Positions 16,048-25,583 of a stretch of 64,000 nt of DNA are shown piece after piece. Position 1 is the first letter of the stretch. The number at the start of each line of letters is the position of its first letter. Below the pieces are notes generated by a model, which saw nothing but the letters and a program-made list of their open reading frames with translations, did no database searches and was not told where the DNA came from. The stretch is from Phyllobacterium myrsinacearum. GTDB taxonomy: Bacteria; Pseudomonadota; Alphaproteobacteria; Rhizobiales; Rhizobiaceae. The stretch lies in contig NZ_JACGXN010000007.1 in NCBI RefSeq assembly GCF_014138285.1, positions 62,001 to 126,000 of the forward strand. Reading direction: 5' to 3'. The position numbers were made by a program, and so were the translations under genes.

Positions 16048-16479
16048 ATGACAGTCAAAATGATACTGGAACGCAAAGGCTACGACGTTTTTAGCGCCGC
16101 GCCCGAGACGACCCTTGCCGATGCGGTCGCTGCACTTGCAAAGCATAAGATCGGCGCGATTGTTATTGTCGATGACAAGAGAGCCATCAAGGGTATTCTG
16201 TCTGAACGCGACGTTGTTCGGGCCATTGCTGCCGATGGTGCCGACGCACTCTGGCGTCCGATCTCCGAAATTATGACCATCAAGGTGAACGTCTGTTCGG
16301 AAAAGCATACGGTCAATCAGGTCATGGAGATCATGACACGTGGCCGGTTCCGCCATCTGCCCGTCGAGAAGGATGGCCGTTTGTATGGTATCGTATCGAT
16401 CGGCGACGTGGTGAAGCTTCGTATCGAGGAAGTCGAGCGCGAGTCCCAGGAAATTCGCAGCTATATCGCAACCGCCTGA
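16048..16479 (+). CDS. CBS-domain pair protein
   Basis: The 143-residue protein consists of one Bateman module: CBS1 (about 8-68, AALAKHKIGAIVIVDDKRAI...GILSERDVVRAI) and CBS2 (about 75-132, IMTRGRFRHLPVEKDGRLYGIVSIGDVV). Such stand-alone pairs bind adenine nucleotides and regulate partners in the cytosol. A strong AAGGAGG precedes the ATG. It is convergent with the patatin gene. Orthologues are widespread in Hyphomicrobiales. Confidence 0.92.
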   Translation: MTVKMILERKGYDVFSAAPETTLADAVAALAKHKIGAIVIVDDKRAIKGILSERDVVRAIAADGADALWRPISEIMTIKVNVCSEKHTVNQVMEIMTRGRFRHLPVEKDGRLYGIVSIGDVVKLRIEEVERESQEIRSYIATA

Positions 16480-16517
16480 AGCGGTTGCGCCGGGTCAGCA
16501 GTGTGAAACAACCGGGC

Positions 16518-17492
16518 CTAAAAGACGATCTTTTGCATGCGCTCAAGTTCGCCGAGCCGGGCCATGGTTTCCTCATAGCCGAGTTTGATCGCCTCGTCGG
16601 CACGATGAAACTCGGCAAGACCCACATGGCCGATTTTCGGCAGCAGAGCGATATCAGGCGGGTCGCCCGCCATGCGCGCACGGGAAATCCGGTCCTGGAT
16701 GATGTTGAACGATTCCATCATCACACCTGTAATGCCCAGCCGCGTGGCCCGGGCTGCGCGGAAATGCGCGACTGCACCCTCGCTTTCAGCGTCGGGAGCG
16801 CTGGGCGCTCCTGCTGAATGCTTGATCACGGCAGCCCGTCCGAACTGATCGTAGTGCAGGTTAACCGCGACAACCAGCGGCTGCTCGTAGGAGCGGCAGA
16901 CGGCGACCGGTACCGGATTGACCAGTGCGCCGTCCACCAGGATGCGGCCGTTGCATTCAACCGGCTCGAACACGCCGGGCAGGGCATAGGAAGCCCGCAT
17001 GGCGGTGATGAGATTGCCGCGTGTCAGCCAGATTTCGTGGCCAGTGTTGATTTCCGTGCAGACGGCAATGAAGGGCTTCGGCAGATCTTCAATGGAAAGC
17101 TCCGACAGATGGTCGCGCAGGCGCTTGTCAAGTTTCATGCCGCCGAACAGGCCGCTGCCGCCGAAACGCAGATCGAGCAGGGAGAAAATACCGCGCTTGG
17201 TGAGGCTACGCGCGAATTCTTCCAGCTGGTCAAGTTTGCCGCCGAGATAGCAGCCGCCGACCAGCGCGCCGATGGATGTGCCCGCGATCATGGAAATCTC
17301 GATACCAGCTTCGTCGAGCGCCCGCAGGACGCCGATATGTGCCCAGCCGCGCGCTGCGCCGCCGCCGAGCGCCAGCGCAATGGGAGCCTTCTTTTCAACA
17401 TGTGGGGACGGGGTCTTCACCGGTGTTTCAGGACCGTTTGTAACGCCAATCGGTTCTGCCGCACGTAACCGTCGCGATGCCCATTCGAGCAT
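16518..17492 (-). CDS. patatin-like phospholipase
   Basis: The 324-residue protein keeps all patatin landmarks: glycine-rich oxyanion loop GGGAARGWAHIGVLRALDE, nucleophile elbow GTSIGALVGG, and the dyad Asp in VDGALVNPVP. It should act as a lipid acyl hydrolase, in the RssA-like group. The ATG at 17492 is chosen over an in-frame GTG three codons upstream because TTAGGAG is well spaced before it. No signal peptide or membrane segment is seen. It sits downstream of folE and hisI on the same strand, in an order conserved in rhizobia. Confidence 0.92.
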   Translation of the reverse strand: MLEWASRRLRAAEPIGVTNGPETPVKTPSPHVEKKAPIALALGGGAARGWAHIGVLRALDEAGIEISMIAGTSIGALVGGCYLGGKLDQLEEFARSLTKRGIFSLLDLRFGGSGLFGGMKLDKRLRDHLSELSIEDLPKPFIAVCTEINTGHEIWLTRGNLITAMRASYALPGVFEPVECNGRILVDGALVNPVPVAVCRSYEQPLVVAVNLHYDQFGRAAVIKHSAGAPSAPDAESEGAVAHFRAARATRLGITGVMMESFNIIQDRISRARMAGDPPDIALLPKIGHVGLAEFHRADEAIKLGYEETMARLGELERMQKIVF

Positions 17493-17600
17493 GGCTTGCA
17501 CTCCTAACGTCGTATTCGCACATTATCCCCTCACTGTGGTATCGAAAGGATGAATATTGCGGAATTATGGCCGCTTAGCCAACCAACAAAAATGGGGACG

Positions 17601-18020
17601 TTACGCCTCAGGTATCATAAGCAACTGAGTTGTCCCGTTTTCAGTGGTGACCTGACGGTAGAAACATGATCTGCGTCCGGTGTGGCAGGTCGGGCCGTTT
17701 CCAGCCACGGTCACCTTCAGCCAAAGAGCATCCTGATCGCAATCGGTGCGCATTTCCACGACCGTTTGCAGATTTCCTGATGTTTCGCCCTTTTTCCAAA
17801 GCGATTGACGCGAGCGGGACCAGTAATGGGCAATGCCGGTTTCCAGCGTCAGGCGCAGTGCGTCCGCATTCATGTGCGCAACCATCAGGAGATGGCCATC
17901 CCGCGCGTCGGTGACGACGGTGGTCACAAGACCGGCGGCGTCGAAGCGCGGTGCGAACACCGCGCCTTCTTCATTTTCAAGTTTATTGTCGAGGGATGAC
18001 GAAAAAGAACCGCTACGCAT
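17601..18020 (-). CDS. hisI: phosphoribosyl-AMP cyclohydrolase
   Basis: The 139-residue enzyme opens the adenine ring of PR-AMP, the third step of histidine synthesis. Signatures are [36 protein letters not shown], the metal-binding [11 protein letters not shown] and the final [14 protein letters not shown] with the zinc cysteines. It is the mono-functional form, without the hisE domain. The first ATG (18020) is used; an in-frame TTG three codons earlier is possible. folE ends 27 bases upstream, so the two are probably one transcript. Confidence 0.95.
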   Translation of the reverse strand: MRSGSFSSSLDNKLENEEGAVFAPRFDAAGLVTTVVTDARDGHLLMVAHMNADALRLTLETGIAHYWSRSRQSLWKKGETSGNLQTVVEMRTDCDQDALWLKVTVAGNGPTCHTGRRSCFYRQVTTENGTTQLLMIPEA

Positions 18021-18046
18021 GAATGCCAATTCTGGAAAAGACGGGT

Positions 18047-18673
18047 CTAGCGACCCTTGAGAAGGGTCATGAAGCGAACCTGCTCGTTGACGTCACTCTT
18101 GAAAGCACCGGTGAAGGTCGTCGTCGTGGTCGTCGAGCCGGAGACGCGGATACCGCGCATCGCCATGCACATATGCTCAGCCTCGATCATGACGGCAACG
18201 CCGCGTGGGCGCAATGAACCCTGGATCGCATTGGCGATCTGTGCCGTCATGCTCTCCTGTGTCTGCAGGCGGTGCGCATAGATATGAACCACGCGGGCGA
18301 TCTTGGACAGACCAACCACCTTCTCGCCATCGGGCAGATAGGCAACATGCGCCTTGCCGATGATCGGAACCATGTGATGCTCGCAATGCGAGAAGAACGG
18401 AATGTCCTTGATGAACACGATGTCGTCATATCCGGCGACTTCTTCAAACGTGCGCCCCAGGACTTCCTCAGGGTTTTCGTCATAACCCGAGAACAGTTCC
18501 TTATAGGCCTTGACCACACGCTGAGGTGTGTCCAGCAATCCTTCGCGGTCTGGATTGTCACCGGCCCAAAGCAAAAGCGTACGCACCGCTGCTTCCGCTT
18601 CTTCCTGTGTCGGACGTCGTAGATTGTTCTGATTGACAGTCGTTGACTGCAAACTTTTAATTACCGCATCCAT
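18047..18673 (-). CDS. folE: GTP cyclohydrolase I (FolE type)
   Basis: The 208-residue enzyme turns GTP into dihydroneopterin triphosphate for folate synthesis. The zinc-site motif [20 protein letters not shown], the [19 protein letters not shown] segment and the C-terminal [21 protein letters not shown] (second zinc Cys and substrate site) are complete. This is the zinc-dependent IA type. Length is typical. It is transcribed toward hisI and divergent from the Fe-S scaffold gene, with about 270 bases between. Confidence 0.97.
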   Translation of the reverse strand: MDAVIKSLQSTTVNQNNLRRPTQEEAEAAVRTLLLWAGDNPDREGLLDTPQRVVKAYKELFSGYDENPEEVLGRTFEEVAGYDDIVFIKDIPFFSHCEHHMVPIIGKAHVAYLPDGEKVVGLSKIARVVHIYAHRLQTQESMTAQIANAIQGSLRPRGVAVMIEAEHMCMAMRGIRVSGSTTTTTTFTGAFKSDVNEQVRFMTLLKGR

Positions 18674-18947
18674 CGCGATCTCCCGTAGTCGCCCTCATAG
18701 GAGCGACGAGTTAAACGGCAATACACGATAATCGTTCCGAAACGAATACGCGGTGTATTGAAGCCGGTTTGGCCCTGAGGCTTTCACCCGGGCGATCACA
18801 AGTATCATTGACGCAGAATTTACGCCATGGCGCTTTGTGCTTGCCCGCTCACATACTATATAGAGAGTGAATTCAGGATTCATAGAGCCAAAGCGCCAGA
18901 CACTTGTCCGATTGCGCTTCGTCTCGGTTCAGGTACGGAAGTCCGTT

Positions 18948-19394
18948 ATGATCAACGACGTCTACAATACGCGTATTCTGGAATTTGCCGGGAATATTCA
19001 ACGCCTTGGCCGTCTGGATAATCCGGATGCGACCGCGAAGGCTCATTCGAAGTTATGCGGCTCGACGGTTGTCGTCGATCTCAAGGTGAAGGACGGCGTG
19101 GTGACGGATTTCGCCCACGACGTCAAAGCCTGCGCGCTCGGGCAGGCGTCCTCGTCGATCATGGCGCGGCATGTGATCGGGGCCACCAGTCAGGAATTGC
19201 GCGCGGCTCGTGATGCCATGTTCAAGATGCTCAAGGAAAACGGAGCGCCGCCGGAAGGCCGCTTTGAAGAGCTGAAGTTTCTTGAACCCGTGCGCGACTA
19301 CAAGGCCCGCCACAACTCCACGATGCTGACATTCGAAGCGGTGGTGGATTGCCTCGATCAGATCGAGAAGAAAAACGCCGAAGCTGCCGCCTGA
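18948..19394 (+). CDS. IscU/NifU-N-like iron-sulfur cluster scaffold protein
   Basis: The 148-residue protein has the three conserved cysteines of the IscU fold: C37 (KLCGST), C62 (KACALGQASSSIM) and C135 (VVDCLDQI). It is the compact alphaproteobacterial type that lacks the LPPVK motif of true IscU, so it may be a cluster carrier rather than the main SUF scaffold. The ATG at 18948 gives the family-typical start MINDVYNTRILEFAGN. yidD follows by 7 bases. Confidence 0.88.
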   Translation: MINDVYNTRILEFAGNIQRLGRLDNPDATAKAHSKLCGSTVVVDLKVKDGVVTDFAHDVKACALGQASSSIMARHVIGATSQELRAARDAMFKMLKENGAPPEGRFEELKFLEPVRDYKARHNSTMLTFEAVVDCLDQIEKKNAEAAA

Positions 19395-19401
19395 ACCGCC
19401 G

Positions 19402-19761
19402 ATGTGCGATCACCCGGCCGATAATCAATTACCCCGGAGAAAACGCTATTCCCGCAACTGGAGCGGGCCGTGGCGCAAGACGCCGGGGCGGCTGTTCGGA
19501 ACGGGCTTCGTCCGGCTGTACCAGCTAACCCTTTCCGGTTTCATCGGCAATTCCTGCCGGCATCTGCCGACCTGTTCCGAGTACGCTTATGAATCCATCG
19601 CCCGTTATGGCCTGTGGACCGGCGGGTGGATGGGCCTGTTCCGGTTTGTCCGCTGTGGGCCGGGCGGCACCCATGGTCACGACCCTGTGCCGACCAGCCT
19701 GGATCAGCGTTTTGTCTGGTACATGCCATGGCGGTATTGGGGGGTGAGCAAACCACGGTAA
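19402..19761 (+). CDS. yidD: membrane protein insertion efficiency factor
   Basis: The 119-residue protein holds the YidD signature: LYQLTLSGFIGNSCRHLPTC followed by SEYAYESIARYG, with RFVRCGPGGTHGHDPVP downstream. YidD is a small amphipathic inner-membrane-associated protein that assists YidC-mediated insertion. The N-terminal 30 residues are a basic extension usual in rhizobia. It sits directly after the Fe-S scaffold gene, a linkage common in this order. Confidence 0.93.
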   Translation: MCDHPADNQLPRRKRYSRNWSGPWRKTPGRLFGTGFVRLYQLTLSGFIGNSCRHLPTCSEYAYESIARYGLWTGGWMGLFRFVRCGPGGTHGHDPVPTSLDQRFVWYMPWRYWGVSKPR

Positions 19762-19807
19762 ATCACGTTTCTTGGCATGGGGAAGAGGCTGCAGCTTCCA
19801 CACGAGT

Positions 19808-19873
19808 CCGTGGTTCGACTTGTCGAACGGACTCACGGTGAGCTTCCTGAGCCCGCCGAAGGGTGAACCACGC
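19808..19873. repeat. degenerate family A repeat, copy 5 (core lost)
   Basis: A short left arm (CGTGGTTCGACTTGTCGAAC) is joined almost directly to a long-form right arm (GTGAGCTTCCTGAGCCCGCC-GAAGGGTGAACCACG). The usual core is absent, so this appears to be a deletion derivative between the arms. Confidence 0.7.
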
Positions 19874-20039
19874 ACAACCGATATGCCACGAGCCAAACAC
19901 TTGCAGCGGTCAAAATCTGCTTTTCATCGGCCCCCACTTTACGCCGGGCAAAACTGCGCATAAAAGTCCGCTCGCCGGAGCCGTTCCGGTCATGAAACAC
20001 CACCCGCGATTGTTGGCGGGACTGGATAGGAGCAATCTG

Positions 20040-22022
20040 ATGTCACAGACAGTTTCCAAAACTGTATCCATGCAATTCCCCGATGGCTCGAAGCGCGAAT
20101 ACGATGCTGCCATTTCAGGCGCGGAACTTGCGGAATCAATCTCGAAATCCCTTGCCAAGAAGGCCGTCGCCTATGCGGTCGATGGCATCGTGCGTGATCT
20201 CTCGGACCCGCTGCAGGATTCCGGCAAGATTGAAATCCTGACCCGCGACGATCCGCGTGCGCTTGAGCTGATCCGGCACGATTGTGCCCACGTTCTGGCT
20301 GAAGCCGTGCAGGAGCTGTTTCCGGGCACCCAGGTCACCATCGGTCCGGTGATCGAGAACGGTTTCTATTACGATTTTGCCAAGAACGAGCCTTTCACGC
20401 CCGATGACCTGCCTGTCATCGAGAAGAAAATGCGCGAGATCATCGCCCGCAACAAGCCGTTCACCAAGGAAATCTGGTCACGCGAAAAGGCCCGCAAGGT
20501 TTTTGCCGACAAGGGCGAGACCTACAAGGTCGAACTGGTCGATGCCATTCCCGAAAACCAGGACCTGAAGATCTATGCGCAGGGCGACTGGTACGATCTG
20601 TGCCGCGGACCGCACATGGCTTCGACAGGGCAGGTCGGCAATGCCTTCAAGCTGATGAAGGTGGCCGGTGCCTACTGGCGCGGCGACAGCAACAATCCGA
20701 TGCTCAGCCGCATCTACGGCACGGCCTTTGCGACCGATGGCGAGCTGCAATCCTACCTGCATGTGCTGGAAGAGGCGGAAAAGCGCGATCACCGCAAGCT
20801 CGGCCGTGAAATGGACCTGTTCCATTTCCAGGAAGAAGGCCCCGGTGTGGTTTTCTGGCACGCAAAAGGCTGGCGCATGTTCCAGACACTGGTGAGCTAC
20901 ATGCGCCGCCGTCTCGAAGGCGTCTATCAGGAAGTCAACGCGCCGCAAGTGCTCGACAAGTCCCTGTGGGAGACGTCGGGTCACTGGGGCTGGTATCGCG
21001 ACAACATGTTCAAGGTGACGGTCGCCGGTGATGAAACCGACGACGAGCGCGTCTTCGCGCTCAAGCCAATGAACTGTCCGGGCCATGTGCAGATCTTCAA
21101 GCATGGGTTGAAGTCCTACCGTGATCTACCTGTTCGGCTTGCAGAATTCGGCAATGTGCACCGCTATGAACCATCGGGGGCACTGCATGGCCTGATGCGG
21201 GTTCGCGGCTTCACGCAGGACGACGCGCATGTGTTCTGCACCGATGAACAGATGGCGGCCGAATGCCTGCGCATCAATGACCTGATCCTGTCTGTCTACA
21301 AGGATTTCGGCTTTGATGAGATCACCATCAAGCTTTCGACGCGTCCGGAAAAGCGTGTTGGTTCCGATGCGTTGTGGGATCGTGCCGAAGAAGTCATGAT
21401 GGGCGTTCTCGAGCAGATCCAGCAGCAGTCGAACGACATCAAGACCGGTATCCTGCCGGGCGAGGGTGCTTTCTACGGCCCCAAGTTCGAATATACCCTG
21501 AAAGATGCCATCGGCCGCGAATGGCAATGCGGTACGACCCAGGTCGACTTCAATCTTCCGGAACGGTTCGGTGCCTTCTACATCGACTCGACCTCGGAGA
21601 AGAAGCAGCCTGTCATGATCCATCGCGCCATCTGCGGCTCGATGGAGCGGTTCCTTGGCATTCTGATCGAAAATTTTGCCGGTCATCTGCCTCTTTGGTT
21701 TGCGCCGGTACAGGTTGTGGTTGCAACCATTACGACCGAGGCCGACGAGTACGGCAAACAGGTCGCCAAGGAACTGAAAGCCGCGGGTCTTCAGGTCATC
21801 ACCGATTTCCGCAACGAGAAGATCAACTACAAGGTGCGCGAACATTCCTTGCAGAAAGTACCGGTCATTCTCGTCTGCGGCATGCGTGAGGCGGAAGAAC
21901 GGACAGTCAATATGCGCCGCCTTGGTTCACAGAACCAGGTTTCGCTCAGCCTTGATGATGCGCTCAGGCAGCTTCGCGAGGAAGCCACGCCGCCGGATCT
22001 GCGGCGCGCGGCCGCGGAATAA
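20040..22022 (+). CDS. thrS: threonyl-tRNA synthetase
   Basis: The 660-residue enzyme charges tRNA-Thr. Domains in order are TGS ([20 protein letters not shown]), the editing/SAD domain ([20 protein letters not shown], with the HxxxH zinc site and later CRGPHM), the class II core ([57 protein letters not shown]) and the anticodon-binding domain ending [13 protein letters not shown]. The ATG at 20040 is used because the upstream 59 in-frame codons are not conserved. A hairpin at 22038-22068 follows. No T-box is visible upstream. Confidence 0.97.
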   Translation: MSQTVSKTVSMQFPDGSKREYDAAISGAELAESISKSLAKKAVAYAVDGIVRDLSDPLQDSGKIEILTRDDPRALELIRHDCAHVLAEAVQELFPGTQVTIGPVIENGFYYDFAKNEPFTPDDLPVIEKKMREIIARNKPFTKEIWSREKARKVFADKGETYKVELVDAIPENQDLKIYAQGDWYDLCRGPHMASTGQVGNAFKLMKVAGAYWRGDSNNPMLSRIYGTAFATDGELQSYLHVLEEAEKRDHRKLGREMDLFHFQEEGPGVVFWHAKGWRMFQTLVSYMRRRLEGVYQEVNAPQVLDKSLWETSGHWGWYRDNMFKVTVAGDETDDERVFALKPMNCPGHVQIFKHGLKSYRDLPVRLAEFGNVHRYEPSGALHGLMRVRGFTQDDAHVFCTDEQMAAECLRINDLILSVYKDFGFDEITIKLSTRPEKRVGSDALWDRAEEVMMGVLEQIQQQSNDIKTGILPGEGAFYGPKFEYTLKDAIGREWQCGTTQVDFNLPERFGAFYIDSTSEKKQPVMIHRAICGSMERFLGILIENFAGHLPLWFAPVQVVVATITTEADEYGKQVAKELKAAGLQVITDFRNEKINYKVREHSLQKVPVILVCGMREAEERTVNMRRLGSQNQVSLSLDDALRQLREEATPPDLRRAAAE

Positions 22023-22037
22023 TCCCGCATTGCTTTG

Positions 22038-22068
22038 TGACAGCGTGGTGACTTTCATCACGCTGTCA
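22038..22068 (+). terminator. hairpin after thrS
   Basis: TGACAGCGTG and CACGCTGTCA form a perfect 10-bp stem with an 11-base loop, 15 bases after the thrS stop. No T-run follows. Confidence 0.6.
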
Positions 22069-22128
22069 TGAAGTTGCGCAAATAATCAGCCGCTTAATGA
22101 GTTTACGACCTATTGCCGGGATGCGAAC

Positions 22129-22950
22129 GTGCAGTTCAGAGAACTCTCCTATGCCAACGATACCCAGTCACGCGTGACGCAATGGCTGATCCGGTCCATT
22201 GAAGGTCTGTCCGGCCGCGACCACTATGTCCGGCTGTACAATGCCTGGCGCACGGACATCGTTCCGGCGGGAATCGATGTGTTCTGCCGCATGATGGATC
22301 TGATCAACATCCGGCTCGATGTTGAGGATCAGTGGCCACCGCAGCACTTGCCGGATACGCCGCTGGTAATCGTTGCCAATCATCCCTTCGGCATCGGCGA
22401 TGGTATTGCCGCGCTGGCACTGGCGGAACAGCTGGGCCGGCCGTTCCGCGTTCTCATCAACAATGATCTGATGAAGGTGCCTGAGATCTGGCCCTATGCG
22501 CTGCCGGTCTGTTTTGACGAGACCAAGGAAGCCGTCGCCATGAACATGGCCACCCGCCATGAAGCGGTGCGTCTGCTGAAAGAGGGCGTGACCATCGTTG
22601 TCTTTCCGGCGGGCGGAGTTGCCACGGCGCCCAAAGGCTTTGGCCGCGCGGAGGATCTTCCATGGAAGATTTTTCCGGCCAAACTCGTGCAGCAGGCCAA
22701 GGCGTCGGTCATTCCGGTTTATTTCGGCGGGCAGAACGGCCGGTTTTTCCATCTCGCCAGCAAGTTTTCAATGACGCTGCGCATTTCATTGCTCATCCGC
22801 GAGTTTCGCAAGCTGTCCGGCAAGGCCATCAATGTGCGCATCGGCCGGACAATGGACTGGTCGGAACTTGCTCCGCTGGTCGACCGCAAGAATCTTCTGG
22901 ATTATATGTATGGCGCTGTGTTTTCGCTCGCTCCGCTCAAATCCCGCTGA
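22129..22950 (+). CDS. lysophospholipid acyltransferase-like (PlsC-type) protein
   Basis: The 273-residue protein has acyltransferase block I NHPFGIGDG (an H-x4-D variant of the canonical HxxxxD) and block III VVFPAGGVATAPKGFGRAE. It is therefore a putative phospholipid or ornithine-lipid-type acyltransferase on the inner membrane face. It begins at GTG; no in-frame ATG lies near the start of the conserved region. Single-gene transcription is likely, as the next gene runs the opposite way. Confidence 0.85.
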   Translation: MQFRELSYANDTQSRVTQWLIRSIEGLSGRDHYVRLYNAWRTDIVPAGIDVFCRMMDLINIRLDVEDQWPPQHLPDTPLVIVANHPFGIGDGIAALALAEQLGRPFRVLINNDLMKVPEIWPYALPVCFDETKEAVAMNMATRHEAVRLLKEGVTIVVFPAGGVATAPKGFGRAEDLPWKIFPAKLVQQAKASVIPVYFGGQNGRFFHLASKFSMTLRISLLIREFRKLSGKAINVRIGRTMDWSELAPLVDRKNLLDYMYGAVFSLAPLKSR

Positions 22951-22976
22951 GTGCCAGTCCAGCGGCCTGCTGGGTG

Positions 22977-23975
22977 TCAATCCAGCGGTTCATCACCGCC
23001 AGCAGGCTGATTGGGGGTGGATGCTGCGCTTGCGCCATCGGTTGCCACCACTTCGACATCCTGATTGCGCCCGGCAACGACCTTGAAATCGCGCTGGTAA
23101 ATCTTGTCTTTGTTCTTGGCGATGATGATGTATTCACCTTCTGCCAGGACGATGGATGCGAAGGCGCCGACACTTTCCCGCACGATATCGCCTGATGTCG
23201 TCAGCACCGACCAGGCCGTGTCGGCAAGGGCCTCACCGCCGGTTTCACGCACCAGCTTCATCGTCAGCTGCGCTGCGCGATGTTCCACATTGGCTTCGGT
23301 GATCTTGCCCGCTTCAACACGGATATCGGCGCGGATGACGGCATTGGCCGTGCCGTAATTGGAAACGATCTGGTAGGTCCCGGCATTGAGCCGCACGACG
23401 CTTTCCGGCTTCACATCAGGGATAATGAGTGCACGCTCGCCGGTTGAATCCTCATGGTCTTCATAGATCGAGAAGCGTAACTGATCCTGCGGGATGCGCC
23501 CGCCGCCGGAGAGGACGGCATTGAGTTTGACACCGCCCGCATCGAGTATCATCGTTTCGTTGCGTTTGGCGCGGGTCATGGTGATCCGCTTCGTCGCTCC
23601 CGCCCGGCCGAACGCCACGTGCACGAGGTAGCTGCCGGGTTCCAGATTGAACGCGGTGGTGCCGCCCTTCGAGGTTGCCAGCAGCCGCAGCTTTCCGTCC
23701 GCATCGGGCTCGGGTGAGAACACGCGCCAGACAAGACCGCGCCCGATGTTCTCGCCGTTTTCCGCAAGCTTTGCCGACATAACCAGTTCTGCCTCATTGG
23801 CGAGGGGTTTGTTGGCAGGTGCTTTCGGATTGGCATATTCGTTGATGCTGGGAATCGCCGGCATTTTCAGCTCGGGCGTTCCCATGTCGGGGGTGAGCGT
23901 CTGCGCCCATGCTCCTGTGGCAAACAGGCTGGCGCCCAGCGCAACAAGCAATTGCCTGTGTTTGCCGGAACCCAT
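22977..23975 (-). CDS. secreted beta-rich protein of unknown function
   Basis: The 332-residue protein has a clear signal peptide (MGSGKHRQLLVALGASLFAT, cleavage after GAWA). The mature region looks like repeated immunoglobulin-like or carboxypeptidase-regulatory-like beta modules: GLVWRVFSPEPDADG, FNLEPGSYLVHVAFG, VRLNAGTYQIVSNYG, LAEGEYIIIAKNKDKIYQRDFKVVAG. The recurring 'G-x-Y-x-I/V' endings suggest three or four such modules. It is conserved in Hyphomicrobiales but not characterised. An upstream ATG at 24005 is a possible alternative start. Confidence 0.75.
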   Translation of the reverse strand: MGSGKHRQLLVALGASLFATGAWAQTLTPDMGTPELKMPAIPSINEYANPKAPANKPLANEAELVMSAKLAENGENIGRGLVWRVFSPEPDADGKLRLLATSKGGTTAFNLEPGSYLVHVAFGRAGATKRITMTRAKRNETMILDAGGVKLNAVLSGGGRIPQDQLRFSIYEDHEDSTGERALIIPDVKPESVVRLNAGTYQIVSNYGTANAVIRADIRVEAGKITEANVEHRAAQLTMKLVRETGGEALADTAWSVLTTSGDIVRESVGAFASIVLAEGEYIIIAKNKDKIYQRDFKVVAGRNQDVEVVATDGASAASTPNQPAGGDEPLD

Positions 23976-24129
23976 GACCGCCTGCTGATCGAAGAATATG
24001 CCCATTCGCTGTTTTGATCCGAAGCCGGTGGCAATTTCAAGGCTTTTTCGCACGATCGTGACTTTACACAGGCAATGAAACCACGACATTGTCCGCCCAT
24101 TCGAAAAACAGGACCTGGTACCGCATTCC

Positions 24130-24723
24130 ATGGATCATTCTATGCCTTCGCCCATCATCGAGTTTTTATCGCAGCGCAGTTCAACACCCATCTCCGCCAT
24201 TGGTCTTCCCGGTCCAAGCGATGCGGACATTGAAACCATGATCCGCATCGCCTCGCGCGTGCCAGATCACGGCCGGCTGACGCCCTGGCGCTTTGTGCTG
24301 TACCGGGGAGACGCGCGCGTCGAGGTCGGCAAATATCTGGCTGATCTGGCCGAAGAGCGGGAAGGGCCATTGACCGAACAGCGGCGCGAGCAGGAGCTGA
24401 AGCGCTTTGCCCGCGCCCCGCTGGTCATTGGCGTCATCTTCTCCAAGGTTGAGCATCACATCCCGGAATGGGAACAGTTCCTGTCATCAGGTGCGGCGGC
24501 GATGAATCTCGTTCACGCAGCCAATGGCCTTGGTTATGCCACCAACTGGATCAGCAACTGGTATTCATCCGACGAGAAGGGCCGTGCCTTGCTCGGCCTG
24601 GCACCACATGAGCGGGTGGCCGGTTTTGTCCATATCGGCAGCTGCGACACGAAGGTGCCGGAGCGCCCGCGTCCCGAGGTGAAGGACATCCTGTCGGACT
24701 ATTCCGGGCCGTGGAAGGGCTGA
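24130..24723 (+). CDS. nitroreductase-family FMN oxidoreductase (YdjA-like)
   Basis: The 197-residue protein shows QRSSTPISAIGLPGPSDADIETMIRIASRVPDHGRLTPWRF, the short nitroreductase N-terminus, and AAAMNLVHAANGLGYATNWIS in the core. It binds FMN and uses NAD(P)H; the natural substrate is unknown. A flavin reductase-like gene starts 7 bases after it, so the two are co-transcribed and may share flavin chemistry. Confidence 0.92.
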   Translation: MDHSMPSPIIEFLSQRSSTPISAIGLPGPSDADIETMIRIASRVPDHGRLTPWRFVLYRGDARVEVGKYLADLAEEREGPLTEQRREQELKRFARAPLVIGVIFSKVEHHIPEWEQFLSSGAAAMNLVHAANGLGYATNWISNWYSSDEKGRALLGLAPHERVAGFVHIGSCDTKVPERPRPEVKDILSDYSGPWKG

Positions 24724-24729
24724 GCGACC

Positions 24730-25335
24730 ATGTTTTACAAGTTCGATGATGGTCACGGCCTGCCGCATGATCCGTTGAAGGCGATCGTTGCACCGCGTCC
24801 GATAGGTTGGATTTCGAGCCGCTCGGCAGCGGGGGAAGTCAATCTGGCGCCATACTCCTTCTTCAACATGATCAGCACAAAACCCTGCCTGATCATGTTT
24901 TCCTCGGAAGGGCGCAAGGACAGCGTCAGCTTCATCGAGGAAACGCGGGAATTTGCCGCCAATCTCGTCAGCGCCAACCTGTCGGTGGCCATGAACAGGA
25001 CATCGGTGAATGCGCCGCGCGGCGTCAGCGAGTTCGAGTATGCAGGTCTCCATGCGGCCGATTGCAACATGATCGGTGCTCCGCGCGTCGCCGAAGCCTT
25101 TGCGACGCTGGAGTGTGTTGTCACCGACATCCGCCATCCCACCGATCGCCATGGCAACCCGGTGCAGGCGCTCATGGTGACAGGTGAAGTTGTCGGCGTT
25201 CATATTGATGAGAGCATCCTGACCAACGGCCTTGTCGATATGAGCAAGGCCCAGCCGGTATCGCGGCTTGGCTATATGGACTTTGCAACAGTGTCGGAAA
25301 CTTTTCAGATGTTCCGGCCGAAATGGGAAGGGTGA
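24730..25335 (+). CDS. flavin reductase-like (FMN-binding split barrel) protein
   Basis: The 201-residue protein matches the DIM6/NTAB-type flavin reductase domain: DDGHGLPHDPLKAIVAPRPIGWISSRS, NLAPYSFFNMISTKPCLIMF, and HIDESILTNGLVDMSKAQPVSRLGYMDF near the end. It probably binds FMN and reduces it or a small substrate. It follows the nitroreductase gene closely. Confidence 0.9.
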   Translation: MFYKFDDGHGLPHDPLKAIVAPRPIGWISSRSAAGEVNLAPYSFFNMISTKPCLIMFSSEGRKDSVSFIEETREFAANLVSANLSVAMNRTSVNAPRGVSEFEYAGLHAADCNMIGAPRVAEAFATLECVVTDIRHPTDRHGNPVQALMVTGEVVGVHIDESILTNGLVDMSKAQPVSRLGYMDFATVSETFQMFRPKWEG

Positions 25336-25373
25336 GGTAGGGGGCAACTTTGCATAGTGTAATTGCAAATTAC

Positions 25374-25564
25374 ACCCCCCTCTGTCCTGTCGCACTACCG
25401 GGGCGAGCCACGGGTCTCGCCCGCCTTCGGCCCCCCGCAAGGGGGGAGATCACATCGACATCAGAGATTTCGCGCTATTTTCAACATCTCAAATTGTGCG
25501 AGGGCTGCTGTGAAGGCTGATCTCCCCCCTTGCGGGGGAGATGCCCGACAGGGCAGAGGGGGGT
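25374..25564. repeat. palindromic intergenic repeat, family B, copy 1
   Basis: Arms of the type ACCCCCCTCTG...CTCCCCCGCAAGGGGGGAGAT bracket a core of about 75 bases. The left arm is extended by a GGGGCGAGCCACGGGTCTCG...CCTTCGG hairpin segment. The core runs CACATCGACATCAGAGATTT towards GTGAAGGCTGATCT, which is the reverse of its orientation in copy 3. Confidence 0.92.
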
Positions 25565-25583
25565 GTTTGCACCTCTGACAGAC

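Noticed and set aside
19874..20039. T-box or other leader before thrS
   Set aside because: No T-box core or specifier structure could be recognised, and T-boxes are not expected in alphaproteobacteria. Only a weak CCCGC/GCGGG stem is seen.
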